64,000 nt of DNA from assembly GCA_013115135.1 (NCBI GenBank), contig JABANP010000132.1:56647-120646 (forward strand), in the 5' to 3' direction. This document shows, one piece after another, positions 43,446 to 53,600 of the stretch (positions are counted from its first letter, which is position 1; each line of letters opens with the position of its first letter). The position numbers and the translations under genes are program-made. Source of the DNA: Perkinsus olseni. Lineage: Eukaryota; Perkinsozoa; Perkinsida; Perkinsidae. The notes below the pieces were generated by a model. It did no database searches. It was not told the DNA's origin and saw only the letters and a program-made list of their open reading frames with translations.

Positions 43446-43730
43446 ATGGCAGCTGAGGACAGTATAGAGTATATCATGTCAGCGAGGGTACTGCGCGTTA
43501 CGAACTTCCCGCCCGCATGTCGCTTTGTCAGCCCAGCGCTCCTGGCGGGGGAACGCGGCCAAACATCGCCTGTCGTGTGGGGATACTCGCTTTCCAGCTA
43601 TCGCTGCAAGAGATGGAATTCAGGTCTCGCAGGCCTGCATAGCCTGGTGATTACGCATTCCCCTCTTTCTCAGAACGCTCTCTCGTCTGCCCGGCTCCGT
43701 CATCCACCATGAGTACCAGGTGACGGCGTC
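43446..43730 (+). CDS. Possible gene start, unrecognised
   Basis: ATG at 43446 opens MAAEDSIEYIMSAR. Either the frame continues (VLRVTNFPPACRFVSP) or an intron GTACTG...CCCAG leads to SWRGNAAKHRLSCGDTRFPA. A later segment LSRLPGSVIHHEYQ ends at a GTGACG donor near 43722. Downstream exons could not be assigned. Confidence 0.3.
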
Positions 43731-43929
43731 CCTGCGAAATAGCATTTTCAGAACTGCTATCCATCTGGTAGTCTGCGGCTATCCCTAGTCAGCGTTCACT
43801 GTTCGTGCCTCAGTTGTCATCTCTAGCGGCTGTATGCCTTCAAAAGCGTGCTTCCTATACGAAAAGAGAGATACCAGCTGAATGCGAGGCCGACTGTCAG
43901 GGTATCTCGTACATTGACACCTCGAAGCG

Positions 43930-44118
43930 CTAAGCATGCCATCCACCGCGATTCTTTCTTCGCTGAGGAGAAATCTCCTCGGTTGGCTCGGTTTTGCTTA
44001 CATTTTCGCCTAACTTATTCTCTGCAGGTACGTCGGGGACACGCTGCAATTGCTTAGCGTCGTACTTCGGCAAGTACCGTTGGGTTATAATCTCTTTGTT
44101 GTCTGCTCTGAGGCTCAT
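43930..44118 (-). CDS. Possible small protein with one intron
   Basis: From ATG at 44118 the minus strand reads MSLRADNKEIITQRYLPKYD, then AENKLGEN, a canonical intron GTAAGC...CCTCAG, and RRKNRGGWHA before TAG at 43930-43932, about 49 residues. The splice signals are good and the composition is plausible. No family was recognised, and a competing plus-strand frame (KYRWVIISLLSALRLIARD) exists. Confidence 0.35.
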   Translation of the reverse strand: MSLRADNKEIITQRYLPKYDAKQLQRVPDVPAENKLGENVSKTEPTEEISPQRRKNRGGWHA

Positions 44119-44319
44119 TGCGAGGGATCCGCTGGGCCACTGTGAGCCTATCAAAGACTTCACAATGATGATTCGGTGAGAACTCTCGTGCGCGAATCAC
44201 ACACTGACGCTTCTAGTAACTATTGTTGGGTAGCCGCGAGGTGCTGACTGCTCATGACTGCTCTCGCTCGTCTGGCTAGTGATCATGTCTGGCTCGGGAT
44301 TGCTGAGCCTCGTGCGTGC

Positions 44320-44391
44320 GGTTCTATGGTGTAACGGTTAGCACTCCAGACTCTGAATCTGGCGATCTGGGTTCAAATCCCGGTAGAACCT
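44320..44391 (+). tRNA. tRNA-Gln(CTG)
   Basis: 72 nt: acceptor GGTTCTA/TAGAACC, anticodon loop CTCTGAA between CCAGA and TCTGG, T loop TTCAAAT. The sense strand downstream starts TTCTCTG, so there is no run of four T immediately after it. Confidence 0.95.
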
Positions 44392-44428
44392 TCTCTGTGT
44401 CCTGGTCTGTCCCTACTCAGACTCCGAG

Positions 44429-44775
44429 ATGATTTCCAGCGTTCTTGTTCCAAGGTGCGAACTTATGAAGGAGTTGAAATTTATCAAAGAGTGGTTACGC
44501 AGCAATGGAGAATACGAACTAGACACGAATCTCACTCTCGGTTATGATGACGACAAGAAGATTCGATAGGAGAACGACCATGTTTCTTTGCACCGTATGA
44601 TTTGCGTTGCGGCATAGTATGCTCGAGTGCTGAAATAGTCACCATTGTTAGGGGATTATTGAATCCTCATGACCTCATATTCAATTTAATTCATACCACT
44701 GACGATGAACACAACACCATTGCGGGGTTTTACGGTGAGTTTTTAGCAGAAACTCTATTTTATCAACACCAGTGT
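44429..44775 (+). CDS. Possible two-exon gene, unrecognised
   Basis: ATG at 44429 begins MISSVLVPRCELMKELKFIK and continues to YELDTNLTLGYDDDKKIR (stop at 44567). A second stretch, APYDLRCGIVCSSAEIVTIV and NPHDLIFNLIHTTDDEHNTI, is open to 44835 on the strand opposite the last adenylate kinase exon. Both look coding, but the join between them is not evident. Confidence 0.35.
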
Positions 44776-46013
44776 TTAGGCCTTCATAGCGGTCTGAATC
44801 TCCTCCCAAACCTAAAAGACGAATACAGCGTCTGAGGGTTAGTGTTTGGGCAGTTAAGTCTACGCATTACCTTCTCCATGCCCTGATTGGCGTTCACGTG
44901 CTTGACGACACCAGTGGGAGCGTAGTGGGCAACGATAGGCTCAGTTTGCGAATGATAAGCGGACAACCTGACAACAAACGAATGATGGGGACAATCGGCA
45001 AGACTTTGCAGACCGCTTCACCGTCATCATTGGTGAATAGGCGGAACGAAGGACTACCTGGTCTTGAGTGCATCAGCAGTATCGTCAGGGCGCTGGATGA
45101 GAGCCTCGCCGGTCACATCGTCGAGCATGTTGCTGGCGTCGGGTGTGGCACCAGCAGGAAGAGACTTCGGCGGGTTGAACCTGCCCAAAAAAGCCTGATG
45201 TAACAGCGTACAAGGCTGAAACTATTCCATAGTGATACTGTGGCAGTGTAGTCTCGCCCCCGAAACGCATCCAATCGCTCACGTACTTGACATGGTAAGA
45301 GCGTCCACTAGGCTTGTGGATCCATCGGCCGCAGATCCTCTCTTCAAGGACCGAGTCGGGCAAATCGAGAACGATCACCTGTACATGTTAGACATGGGGC
45401 TCAGTGGTGGAGTACCGATGGGCATTCAGGCGAGCAGTAATTCGAATTCAGGCTACAATCCATACCACCAGTCATATCACCTTGGTAACACGCTCCTCGT
45501 TCTCAGCAAGCATGGCATCGAGAGCGCTGGCTTGCTCAACAGTTCGCGGGAAACCATCGAGAATGAATCCCCAACCGGCATCCATCTCCTGGATCCTGAT
45601 CAGACACCAAGTTCGGCACATTGACGAAGGACAGGATTCTGCTTTCCAGCCAGCCTTCAGGTTTCCATTACCTGTCCTTAATGATTCCGATAACAATATC
45701 ATCGCTGACAAGCTCGCCGCGTGCCATCACATCCTTAGCCTTAAGTCCAATGGGAGTCTCAGCGGCAACGGCGGCACGGAGCATGTCACCGGTAGAGAGC
45801 TGAGGGATCTTGTAAGCTGAGAATTCACACGTAAGTGGCGCATGGTATCACACGAGCGCCAATCGCGAACGGTCCGAAACGTCCCATCTCCGTATTACTT
45901 TCTTCCATCTTGGGTCCCTGAGTGCCCTTACCGGCACCCGGGGGTCCGAAAAGGATGACGATCTTTCTCCACTGCTTAGGGGGCTGTTCGGAACCACGGA
46001 GATTGGCGGACAT
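44776..46013 (-). CDS. Adenylate kinase
   Basis: Catalyses ATP + AMP to 2 ADP. Start [21 protein letters not shown]-loop [18 protein letters not shown], then exons [34 protein letters not shown] (AMP-binding helix), [20 protein letters not shown] and [19 protein letters not shown]. The LID follows: [11 protein letters not shown] with NPPK and [14 protein letters not shown], and then [15 protein letters not shown] and ANQGMEKV. The last short exon EEIQTAMKA follows the intron GTAATG...TTTTAG and ends with TAA at 44776-44778. Long-type LID (about 240-250 residues in total), like AK2. No mitochondrial presequence beyond the short N-terminus is obvious. Introns are GT-AG and short. Confidence 0.93.
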
Positions 46014-47191
46014 ATCTATCGATAGGAAAGAAGAAAACTAACGGTTCCGATTCAGTAACCTCTCAGAGTCTCTCAGTCAGAGATCGTCGAGTATTTCAAT
46101 TCGAGAGCAACATTCCACATTTTTCCTCTGCAATTAGCAAAGTATCAAACCTCAGATGTTTAATTGAGACGCCACAACCCCTCCTCATCGCTCTCTGGTC
46201 CGACGTACTAAAAATGACTGGGCTTGCGTGTACTTGACTGAATTTGAAAAACTTGCGTGAATTCGTTGGGAAAGCCTTCTTGACGACCCGCAACATGATA
46301 TCATCTTCGTCGAATAGTCGTGTGCATATCGGTTTCGCTATGAACTCGATCAGTGGGCGTTGTGATAATCACAGTGAAAGCGCATCTTCTTTAGCGCGCG
46401 CCCGTTAATCGCTTGCGATTATTGCCATCGTGGTCTCCCATAGGTTTAGCGCCTCATCGTGGCGTGGGAGTGTTAACACCAAGCTAAACCGAACCTATCG
46501 CGCTCGACAATCACCCAGCGGGTGGTGACTGAGTGGCGGCAAAAATTCCTCCCCCCCTTTTAGCAATCCCCTTCTCGTCCCTACGCTGTCGATTCGCCGG
46601 TGGCGAATCGCCGCTACGATTACTAGTAGTAATTTACTCCCGAGGCTGCGGTGCTCTTCGAGTTGTGCATTGGCTGGATTGCTGCTCGTCGATGATAGCT
46701 GATACTCCTAGTCGTTTATACTGTAGTTGCGGATTAGTCGTTGTACTTATTCGTTCCCGTCACCACTTTTCCTTCGTTTTAGCGTCTCAATCATGTTTCG
46801 CCGTGTGTACTGCATACTTTTGGGGTTGAGGAATGATGCTGCCACTGGTTACTGCCCCTGAGTGCATTGGTCGTAGTATGGGCGATACGCCTTAGGTGTG
46901 TAATGCCCCGGTAATAGGCGTTGCGTTGGGTTGCCATCGTGCCTTCGCATGGTGTTTCGTTGAGTCGACAGAACGACGGCATCGGAGGCAGTCGACGGGA
47001 ATGACTCATTTTTTCACGACTGCATGAATGCCTCTGCGCCCGAATGATTCGATTAGGGACGCTCTTGATTAGATTGCTTCTGGAGATATCCTACAATTAT
47101 GTGGAGGACCTTGGCGATGGGTTGCGATAACGAGAGGAGTGCTCGGTTCGTGCGAGCTGTCCCTCTCGTGGCCCTTACTTGGCCAATAAGC
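46014..47191. other. Intergenic, no gene recognised
   Basis: Over 1.1 kb with only short open frames, several starting at non-ATG codons (such as 46533-46829). No tRNA or repeat was recognised up to the start of the 47192 direct repeat. Confidence 0.5.
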
Positions 47192-47292
47192 TCAATACCG
47201 AGCTCCGCTTCTTGGTAGAACAAGGAAGAAAAAGGGGCACGGAATCTCCCCGTCACCTCGCCGTCGAGGAGGTTTACGAAGCCCCCATGGAT

Positions 47293-47362
47293 GCCTGATT
47301 AGTTCAGCTGGATAGAATGCTTACGGAGCAGATGGTGGTAGGTTCGGATCCTGTATCGTGTA
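47293..47362 (+). pseudogene. Defective tRNA-Arg
   Basis: Aligns to the intact tRNA-Arg(ACG) at 47774 but lacks most of the 5' anticodon-stem strand (tctgcc reduced to one base). It also has acceptor mismatches (GCCTGAT against ATCGTGT), and is 70 rather than 74 nt. Confidence 0.8.
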
Positions 47363-47408
47363 AGTTTTCAACACTCGCCGACGTTGTCATGTGTCTCTGT
47401 ACGATGAC

Positions 47409-47489
47409 GACACCTGGGGGATTCGAACCCTCGCGGGCATAGCCCAACGGCTTAGCAGGCCGCCGCCTTAACCACTCGGCCAAAGTGTC
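47409..47489 (-). tRNA. tRNA-Ser(GCT)
   Basis: 81 nt with a long variable arm (GGGC/GCCC), anticodon loop CTGCTAA, acceptor GACACTT/AGGTGTC. One A.C mismatch in the T stem makes it slightly weaker than the copy at 49517. Confidence 0.85.
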
Positions 47490-47773
47490 TTGCAATATCT
47501 GCTAGTCAACTCATCGGAGGTTTCAAAAAATATGTTACTCCCTATACTATGCGGAAATTCGGAAGATGCTTTCGATGTGGGCCTAAGGACTTGTGGTTCA
47601 TCGGCTTTGATCAATTGGTCAACTGATCAGGTGATGTATTGAATAACCTTTTTTGAATTTTATGCTGATTATTGCTCTGTCGGTCGATTCATCAGTCAGC
47701 GAATGCCTGGTTCCTCAACTCCAATGACGAAAACGTCCAGGCCGACGAGGAGGTTCACGAACTGCTTCTGGAC

Positions 47774-47847
47774 GCCCGATTAGTTCAGCTGGATAGAATG
47801 TCTGCCTACGGAGCAGATGGTCGTAGGTTTGAATCCTACATCGGGTA
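47774..47847 (+). tRNA. tRNA-Arg(ACG)
   Basis: 74 nt: acceptor GCCCGAT/ATCGGGT (G1.U72 wobble), D arm GTTC/GAAT, anticodon loop CTACGGA between TCTGC and GCAGA, T arm GTAGG/CCTAC around TTTGAAT, discriminator A. Confidence 0.93.
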
Positions 47848-47892
47848 AGTTATCAACACTCACCAACGTTGCCATATGTCTCGTACGGTGAC

Positions 47893-47968
47893 GACACCTG
47901 AGGGATTCGAACCCTCGCGGGCAAAGCCCAACGGCTTAGCAGGCCGCCGCCTTAACCACTCGGCCGAA
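47893..47968 (-). pseudogene. tRNA-Ser(GCT) truncated at its 5' end by a duplication junction
   Basis: Perfect tRNA-Ser sequence up to the D arm. The normal end cggccaaagtgtc is replaced by cggccgaagcttt, where ABCF codon 636 begins. The acceptor 5' strand is therefore missing. The two partners share the bases aag at the junction. Confidence 0.9.
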
Positions 47969-48145
47969 GCTTTCATGGCCGCTCTCCGCCCGACTCAGTT
48001 ATGGTCGATTGAGAAGGGCCGATTCTCGGCTACCCCTGTGGAGAATGAGGAGGAGTTCAATGAAGCCTTCGGTGAATATAAGAAACGTGTCGTCAAAGAG
48101 GCTCGTAAACTCATCAAAGCTTCCAAGCTCAACGGTGTATTGTAA
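47966..48145 (+). pseudogene. 3' fragment of the ABCF gene (duplicated)
   Basis: Encodes the last 59 residues of the ABCF protein (EAFMAALRPTQLWSIEK...) with the same stop codon and 3' flank as 2919-3098. There is no NBD or start codon of its own, so it is a dead fragment unless read through from upstream. Confidence 0.93.
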
Positions 48146-48446
48146 ACCAGTTGACAGATTGTGCTCAACAATCGTCCACTTTCCACTTATTTTCTCGTGT
48201 CGAGTTCATAGTGTCATTGGGTGGATAACTCGGAGTGACACGTGGATAGAACGTAACGCCGAGACCTGCTTCAACCGCTACACGAAATCAAAAACATCCT
48301 GATCAGCGGTCTATTCAAGTGCTTCTCGTTTCCGGGTTCCGAGTTCGAGGGCGATTAGCTGAGTACCGATTCCGAATGGTTGGTGCAGGATGAAATACAG
48401 GCAAAACATACGCAACATGGAGCAGCGTCCTCGCAAAATTCGTATT

Positions 48447-48518
48447 TGACCCCGGCCCGATTCGAACGGTCAACCTTCTGATCTGGAGTCAGATGCGCTA
48501 CCGTTGCGCCACAGGGCC
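48447..48518 (-). tRNA. tRNA-Trp(CCA), second locus copy 1
   Basis: Counterpart of array copy 1 (offset 45047). One substitution creates an A.G mismatch in the T stem, so activity may be reduced. Confidence 0.8.
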
Positions 48519-48582
48519 GCACTAGAATTCGTCGCCATGTTCGGGAGGCAATACAAAGCATCTCCCACATAAGTTTTACATA

Positions 48583-48654
48583 TGACCCCGGCCCGATTCG
48601 AACGGACAACCTTCTGATCTGGAGTCAGATGCGCTACCGTTGCGCCACAGGGCC
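48583..48654 (-). tRNA. tRNA-Trp(CCA), second locus copy 2
   Basis: Identical to the array tRNA body; the spacer on its right is of the array copy 17 type, with the tccatgagttttaaaacatg insertion. Confidence 0.94.
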
Positions 48655-48729
48655 GAACTGGGCGTCGCCGGCAAGTTCGGGAGGCAATACAAAGCATCTC
48701 CATGAGTTTTAAAACATGAGTTTTACATA

Positions 48730-48801
48730 TGACTCCGGCCCGTTTCGAACGGACAACCTTCTGATCTGGAGTCAGATGCGCTACCGTTGCGCCACAGGGC
48801 C
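48730..48801 (-). tRNA. tRNA-Trp(CCA), second locus copy 3 (degenerating)
   Basis: Position matches array copy 18. Substitutions give a C.A mismatch in the acceptor stem and a changed T loop (TTCGAAA). Confidence 0.75.
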
Positions 48802-48915
48802 GAACTGGGCGTCGTCAATACCGAGCTCCGCGACTTGGTAGAACAAGGAAGAAAAAGGGGCACGGAATCTCCCCGTCATCTCGCCGTCGAGGAGGTTTAC
48901 GAAGCCCCCATGGAT

Positions 48916-48985
48916 GCCTGATTAGTTCAGCTGGATAGAATGCTTACGGAGCGGATGGTGGTAGGTTCGGATCCTGTATCGTGTA
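48916..48985 (+). pseudogene. Defective tRNA-Arg, second copy
   Basis: Same deletion in the anticodon stem as at 47293, so the defect predates the block duplication; one further substitution (gcagatgg to gcggatgg). Confidence 0.8.
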
Positions 48986-49031
48986 AGTTTTCAACACTCG
49001 CCGACGTTGTCATGTGCCTCTGTACGATAAC

Positions 49032-49112
49032 GACACCTAAGGGATTCGAACCCTCGCGGGCATAGCCCAACGGCTTAGCAGGACGCCGCCTTAACCACTC
49101 GGCCAAAGTGTC
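49032..49112 (-). tRNA. tRNA-Ser(GCT), anticodon-stem variant
   Basis: 81 nt, anticodon GCT, but a substitution creates a mismatch in the anticodon stem (GCGTC against GCCGT); the T stem is paired. Possibly a weak or dead gene. Confidence 0.75.
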
Positions 49113-49396
49113 TTGCAATATCTGCTAGTCAACTCATCGGAGGTTTCAAAAAATATGTTACTCCCTATACTATGCGGAAATTCGGAAGATGCTTTCGATG
49201 TGGGCCTAAGGACTTGTGGTTCATCGGCTTTGATCTATTGGTCAACTGATCAGGTGATGTATTGAATAACCTTTTTTGAATTTTATGCTGATTATTGCTC
49301 TGTCGATCGATTCATCAGTCAGCGAATGCCTGGTTCCTCAACTCCAATGACGAAAACGTCCAGGCCGACGAGGAGGTTCACGAACTGCTTCTGGAC

Positions 49397-49470
49397 GCCC
49401 GATTAGTTCAGCTGGATAGAATGTCTGCCTACGGAGCAGATGGTCGTAGGTTTGAATCCTACATCGGGTA
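49397..49470 (+). tRNA. tRNA-Arg(ACG), second copy
   Basis: Identical in all stems to the copy at 47774. Confidence 0.93.
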
Positions 49471-49516
49471 AGTTATCAACACTCACCAACGTTGCCATAT
49501 GTCTCTGTACGGTGAC

Positions 49517-49597
49517 GACACCTGAGGGATTCGAACCCTCGCGGGCAAAGCCCAACGGCTTAGCAGGCCGCCGCCTTAACCACTCGGCCAAAGTGTC
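49517..49597 (-). tRNA. tRNA-Ser(GCT), intact
   Basis: 81 nt, all stems paired (T stem GAGGG/CCCTC), anticodon loop CTGCTAA. It is the intact equivalent of the truncated gene at 47893. Confidence 0.95.
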
Positions 49598-50624
49598 ATA
49601 CGTTACCCGCTAGTCAACTCACCGGAGATTTCTGACTGAAGAGTGCACTAATCCCTATGAAACCAAACTGCCTCGGCCAGAGCTCACGGGAGCCGCGACC
49701 ACTCGACCTGCCGTGTATCTAACCACTGCTATATATGAGTGCAATGTATAGAACATAACGCAGGCAGGCTCTGAACGGCTGCTGCTAATTTCTCTACCCC
49801 CATTCCCTCATATAACGTTGCCCACCACGCTCTACTGAGTAGAGTCTACTCCCATTCCCTCATAAAGCGTAGCTCATCACGCTCTACTCTCATTCCCTCA
49901 TATAATGTTGCCCGCCACGCATGAAAAAGGAACGCACTCACAGCAGGAAATTCTTGATCTCCCCATCAGGGAGTCCAACATAGGCAGTGACCTACTACAG
50001 GGTGTTCGTAGAGGGCTCACATCTCCAACATTGAAACGAGTGATGCTCGTGATGGACAGGTTAGCGATAATACTGATGAGAAATTCAATGAAGCTAACTA
50101 ATCACAATGTGAGTCTCACATTCCGCTTGACACTCACTCGCTAGGAGGGTTTTCAATTGGCTCGGGAATGTAGCCATAATGTAGGCTCTATTAGGGCCGC
50201 CATACAATATGCAGGAGCTAGGAATCACTATTCATTCTGTGTCGGAGCTGTAAAACTCTTGCCGAGCGAGGCCGCACTTGAATGCACTATCTTCTCACGA
50301 GTTCGGAAAGCGTGCCATTCCGACTGCTCGGAGGAAAAACTACGGCCCCTGAATACGCCCTGGGAGTCATGGCTAATTTCTACCCAAGCGGGAACAGTAT
50401 GACATCGAAAAAAGGATAATCTGACAACTCTATCACTTGAATTTGAAAAATGAACTTCAGTTCGTTGCGTTCCAAGTTCATATTGAGTTCGTCAAAGAGA
50501 AAGTCAAATCGGAGAATAAGAGAATTGATGACTGGGAAAGCAAATAGCGTCCCTATTCTATACCATCCCCGCGATTGAACGCGCATGATTTTAATAAGTT
50601 CAAGATTATAATACATTTTCACCA
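49598..50624. other. Intergenic, short minisatellite, no gene recognised
   Basis: About 1 kb between the tRNA cluster and the giant repeat gene. Apart from a three-copy short repeat (49801-49920) I see no convincing feature. Confidence 0.5.
49801..49920 (+). repeat. Three-copy short direct repeat
   Basis: The motif cattccctcata followed by a gttgcccaccacgc-type tail occurs at about 49801, 49853 and 49891 with small changes, linked by ctctact. Confidence 0.75.
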
Positions 50625-53600
50625 TCATACAACGATCATCATAACAATAACTTTGTGTTTGGACGGGCTCTCGGACGAAGGTTCAGTCGCGGATGGTGAC
50701 GATTCCGGTCCTGACATGAGAGAGTTGAGAAGTGGCTGCCGGTTGCGAAGAGCTGGATTACCTGGTGATGAAGTTAACCCATCCGCCTCGGTATGAGCTT
50801 CTTTCCTTTCCACGGCGTTACCCGGCTCTTCGTCAATCGGTGCCGCTTGAGTTGGAGTAAATTTCGCAGAAGTGTCGCTAGATCTTGATGCGGAATTGAA
50901 AGCAACAGGAGTCACTTCGGCTGAAGACGAGGTGAGACTGGTGCGAGTAGAGAATTCCAAAGTGGATGGCATCAATTTTGGAACAGATGCCGTGCTATCG
51001 GTAGACGATGCATCGGACCAGAATCCCTCAATGCTTTCCGTTGTAGTAGAAGGTGTGGTATACTCGGTAGTTGAGGGTGTCGTGGAGGACGAATACGACT
51101 CCGGAGTTGACGACGTGGTCGCTTCTCCAGTGGTGGTCGACGGAGTAGACGTGGTGCTACTAGACGAGAACGACACTCTGGAAGAGGTTTGCTCAATGGT
51201 TTCCGTATATCCGTCTGCTGGGGCCGTAGTTGAGGACGAAGTTGAATCTCTCGCTGATGACCACTTGTCCAATACGGTCGTTGTTGACGTAGTCGTTTCC
51301 TCGGTGGTGGTCCACGAAGCAGATGTCGTACTACTAGTGGGCGAAGAAGACGATGCATCGGACCAAATTTCCTCAATGCTTTCCGTTTTAGTAGGTATGG
51401 TATACTCGGCAGTTGAAGATGTCGTGGAGGACAAAGTAGACTCCGGCGTTGATGACCACTCGTCCAGTTCGGTCGTAGCTGACGTAGTCGTTCCCTCGGT
51501 GGTCGTCCACGAAGCAGATGTCGTACTAGTAGTAGTGGTCGAAGAAGACGATGCATCAGACCAGATTTCCTCAATGCTTTCAGTTGTAGTAGAAGATGTG
51601 GTATACTCGGTAGTTGAAGATGTCGTGAGGGACGCAGTAGACGGCGGCGTTGATGACAACTCGTCCAGTTCGGTCGTTGATGACGTAGTCGTTTCCTCGG
51701 TGGTCGTCCACGAAGCGGATGTCGTACTCGTAGTAGAAGAAGAAGACGGTGCATCGGACCAGATTTTCTCAATGCTTTCCGTTGTAGTAGGTGTGGTATG
51801 CTCGGCAGTTGAAGATGTCTTGGAGGACGAAGTAGACTCCGGCGTTGATGACCACTCGTCCAGTTCGGTCGTTGTTGACGTAGTCGTTTCCTCGGTGGTC
51901 GTCCACGAAGCAGATGTCGTACTAGTAGTAGTGGTCGAAGAAGACGATGCATCAGACCAGATTTCCTCAATGCTTTCCGTTGTAGTAGAAGGTGTGGTAT
52001 ACTCGGTAGGTGAAGATGTCGTGAGGGACGCAGTAGACGGCGGCGTTGATGACAGCTCGTCCAGTTCGGTCGTTGATGACGTAGTCGTTTCCTCGGTGGT
52101 CGTCCACGAAGCGGATGTCGTACTCGTAGTAGTAGAAGAAGACGATGCATCGGACCAGATTTCCTCAATGCTTTCCGTTGTAGTAGTAGGTGTGCTATAC
52201 TCGGTAGTTGAAGATGTCGTGGAGGACGAAGTAGACCCCGGCGTTAACGACGTGGTCGCTTCTCCAGTAGTGGTCGACGGACTAGACGTGGTGCTACTAG
52301 ACGAAAACGACACTCTGGAAGAGGTTTGCTCGATGGTTTCCGTATATCCGTCTTCTAGGGCCGTAGTTGAGGACGAAGTTGAATCCCTCGCTGATGGCCA
52401 CCTGTCCAGTTCGGTCATTGTTGACGTAGTCGTTTCCTCGGTGGTGGTCCACGAAGCAGATGTCGTACTTGTAGTAGAAGAAGACGATGCATCGGACCAA
52501 ATTTCCTCAATGCTTTCCGTTTTAGTAGGTATGGTATACTCGGCAGTTGAAGATGTCGTGGAGGACAAAGTAGACTTCGGCGTTGATGACCACTCGTCCA
52601 GTTCGGTCGTTGCTGACGTAGTCCTTCCCTCGGTGGTCGTCCACGAAGCAGATGTCGTACTAGTAGTAGTGGTCGAAGAAGACGATGCATCAGACCAGAT
52701 TTCCTCAATGCTTTCAGTTGTAGTAGAAGATGTGGTATACTCGGTAGTTGAAGATGTCGTGAGGGACGCAGTAGGCGGCGGCGTTGATGACAACTCGTCC
52801 AGTTCGGTCGTTGATGACGTAGTCGTTTCCTCGGTGGTCGTCCACGAAGCGGATGTCGTACTCGTAGTAGAAGAAGAAGACGATGCATCGGACCAGATTT
52901 TCTCAATGCTTTCCGTTGTAGTAGGTGTGGTATGCTCGGCAGTTGAAGATGTCTTGGAGGACGAAGTAGACTCCGGCGTTGATGACCACTCGTCCAGTTC
53001 GGTCGTTGTTGACGTAGTCGTTTCCTCGGTGGTCGTCCACGAAGCAGATGTCGTACTACTAGTAGTAGTGGTCGAAGAAGACGATGCATCAGACCAGATT
53101 TCCTCAATGCTTTCCGTTGTAGTAGAAGGTGTGGTATACTCGGTAGGTGAAGATGTCGTGAGGGACGCAGTAGACGGCGGCGTTGATGACAACTCGTCCA
53201 GTTCGGTCGTTGATGACGTAGTCGTTTCCTCGGTGGTCGTCCACGAAGCGGATGTCGTACTCGTAGTAGTAGAAGAAGACGATGCATCGGACCAGATTTC
53301 CTCCATGCTTTCCGTTGTAGTAGTAGGTGTGCTATACTCGGTAGTTGAAGATGTCGTGGAGGACGAAGTAGACCCCGGCGTTAACGACGTGGCCGCTTCT
53401 CCAGTAGTGGTCGACGGACTAGACGTGGTGCTACTAGACGAGAACGACACTCTGGAAGAGGTTTGCTCGATGGTTTCCGTATATCCGTCTTCTAGGGCCG
53501 TAGTTGAGGACGAAGTTGAATCCCTCGCTGATGGCCACCTGTCCAGTTCGGTCATTGTTGACGTAGTCGTTTCCTCGGTGGTGGTCCACGAAGCAGATGT

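Larger units (their letters stand above)
47192..47965 (+). repeat. Direct repeat A (tRNA-Arg/tRNA-Ser block), left copy
   Basis: A 774-bp block matching 48815-49589 with offset 1623 (1624 near its right end), nearly identical. It holds a defective tRNA-Arg, a tRNA-Ser, an intact tRNA-Arg and a tRNA-Ser that is cut off by the junction with ABCF-derived sequence. Confidence 0.92.
48815..49589 (+). repeat. Direct repeat A (tRNA-Arg/tRNA-Ser block), right copy
   Basis: Joined to the tRNA-Trp spacer at gtcgtc|aatacc, where the two partners share the bases tc. Nearly identical to 47192-47965. Confidence 0.92.

Noticed and set aside
43994..44179. Plus-strand ORF with KYRWVIISLLSALRL
   Set aside because: The opposite strand has a better-supported small gene with a canonical intron; kept only as an alternative in that entry.
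46533..46829. 98-codon plus ORF with hydrophobic stretches
   Set aside because: Starts at GTG, has no homology I can recognise and no supporting splice structure.
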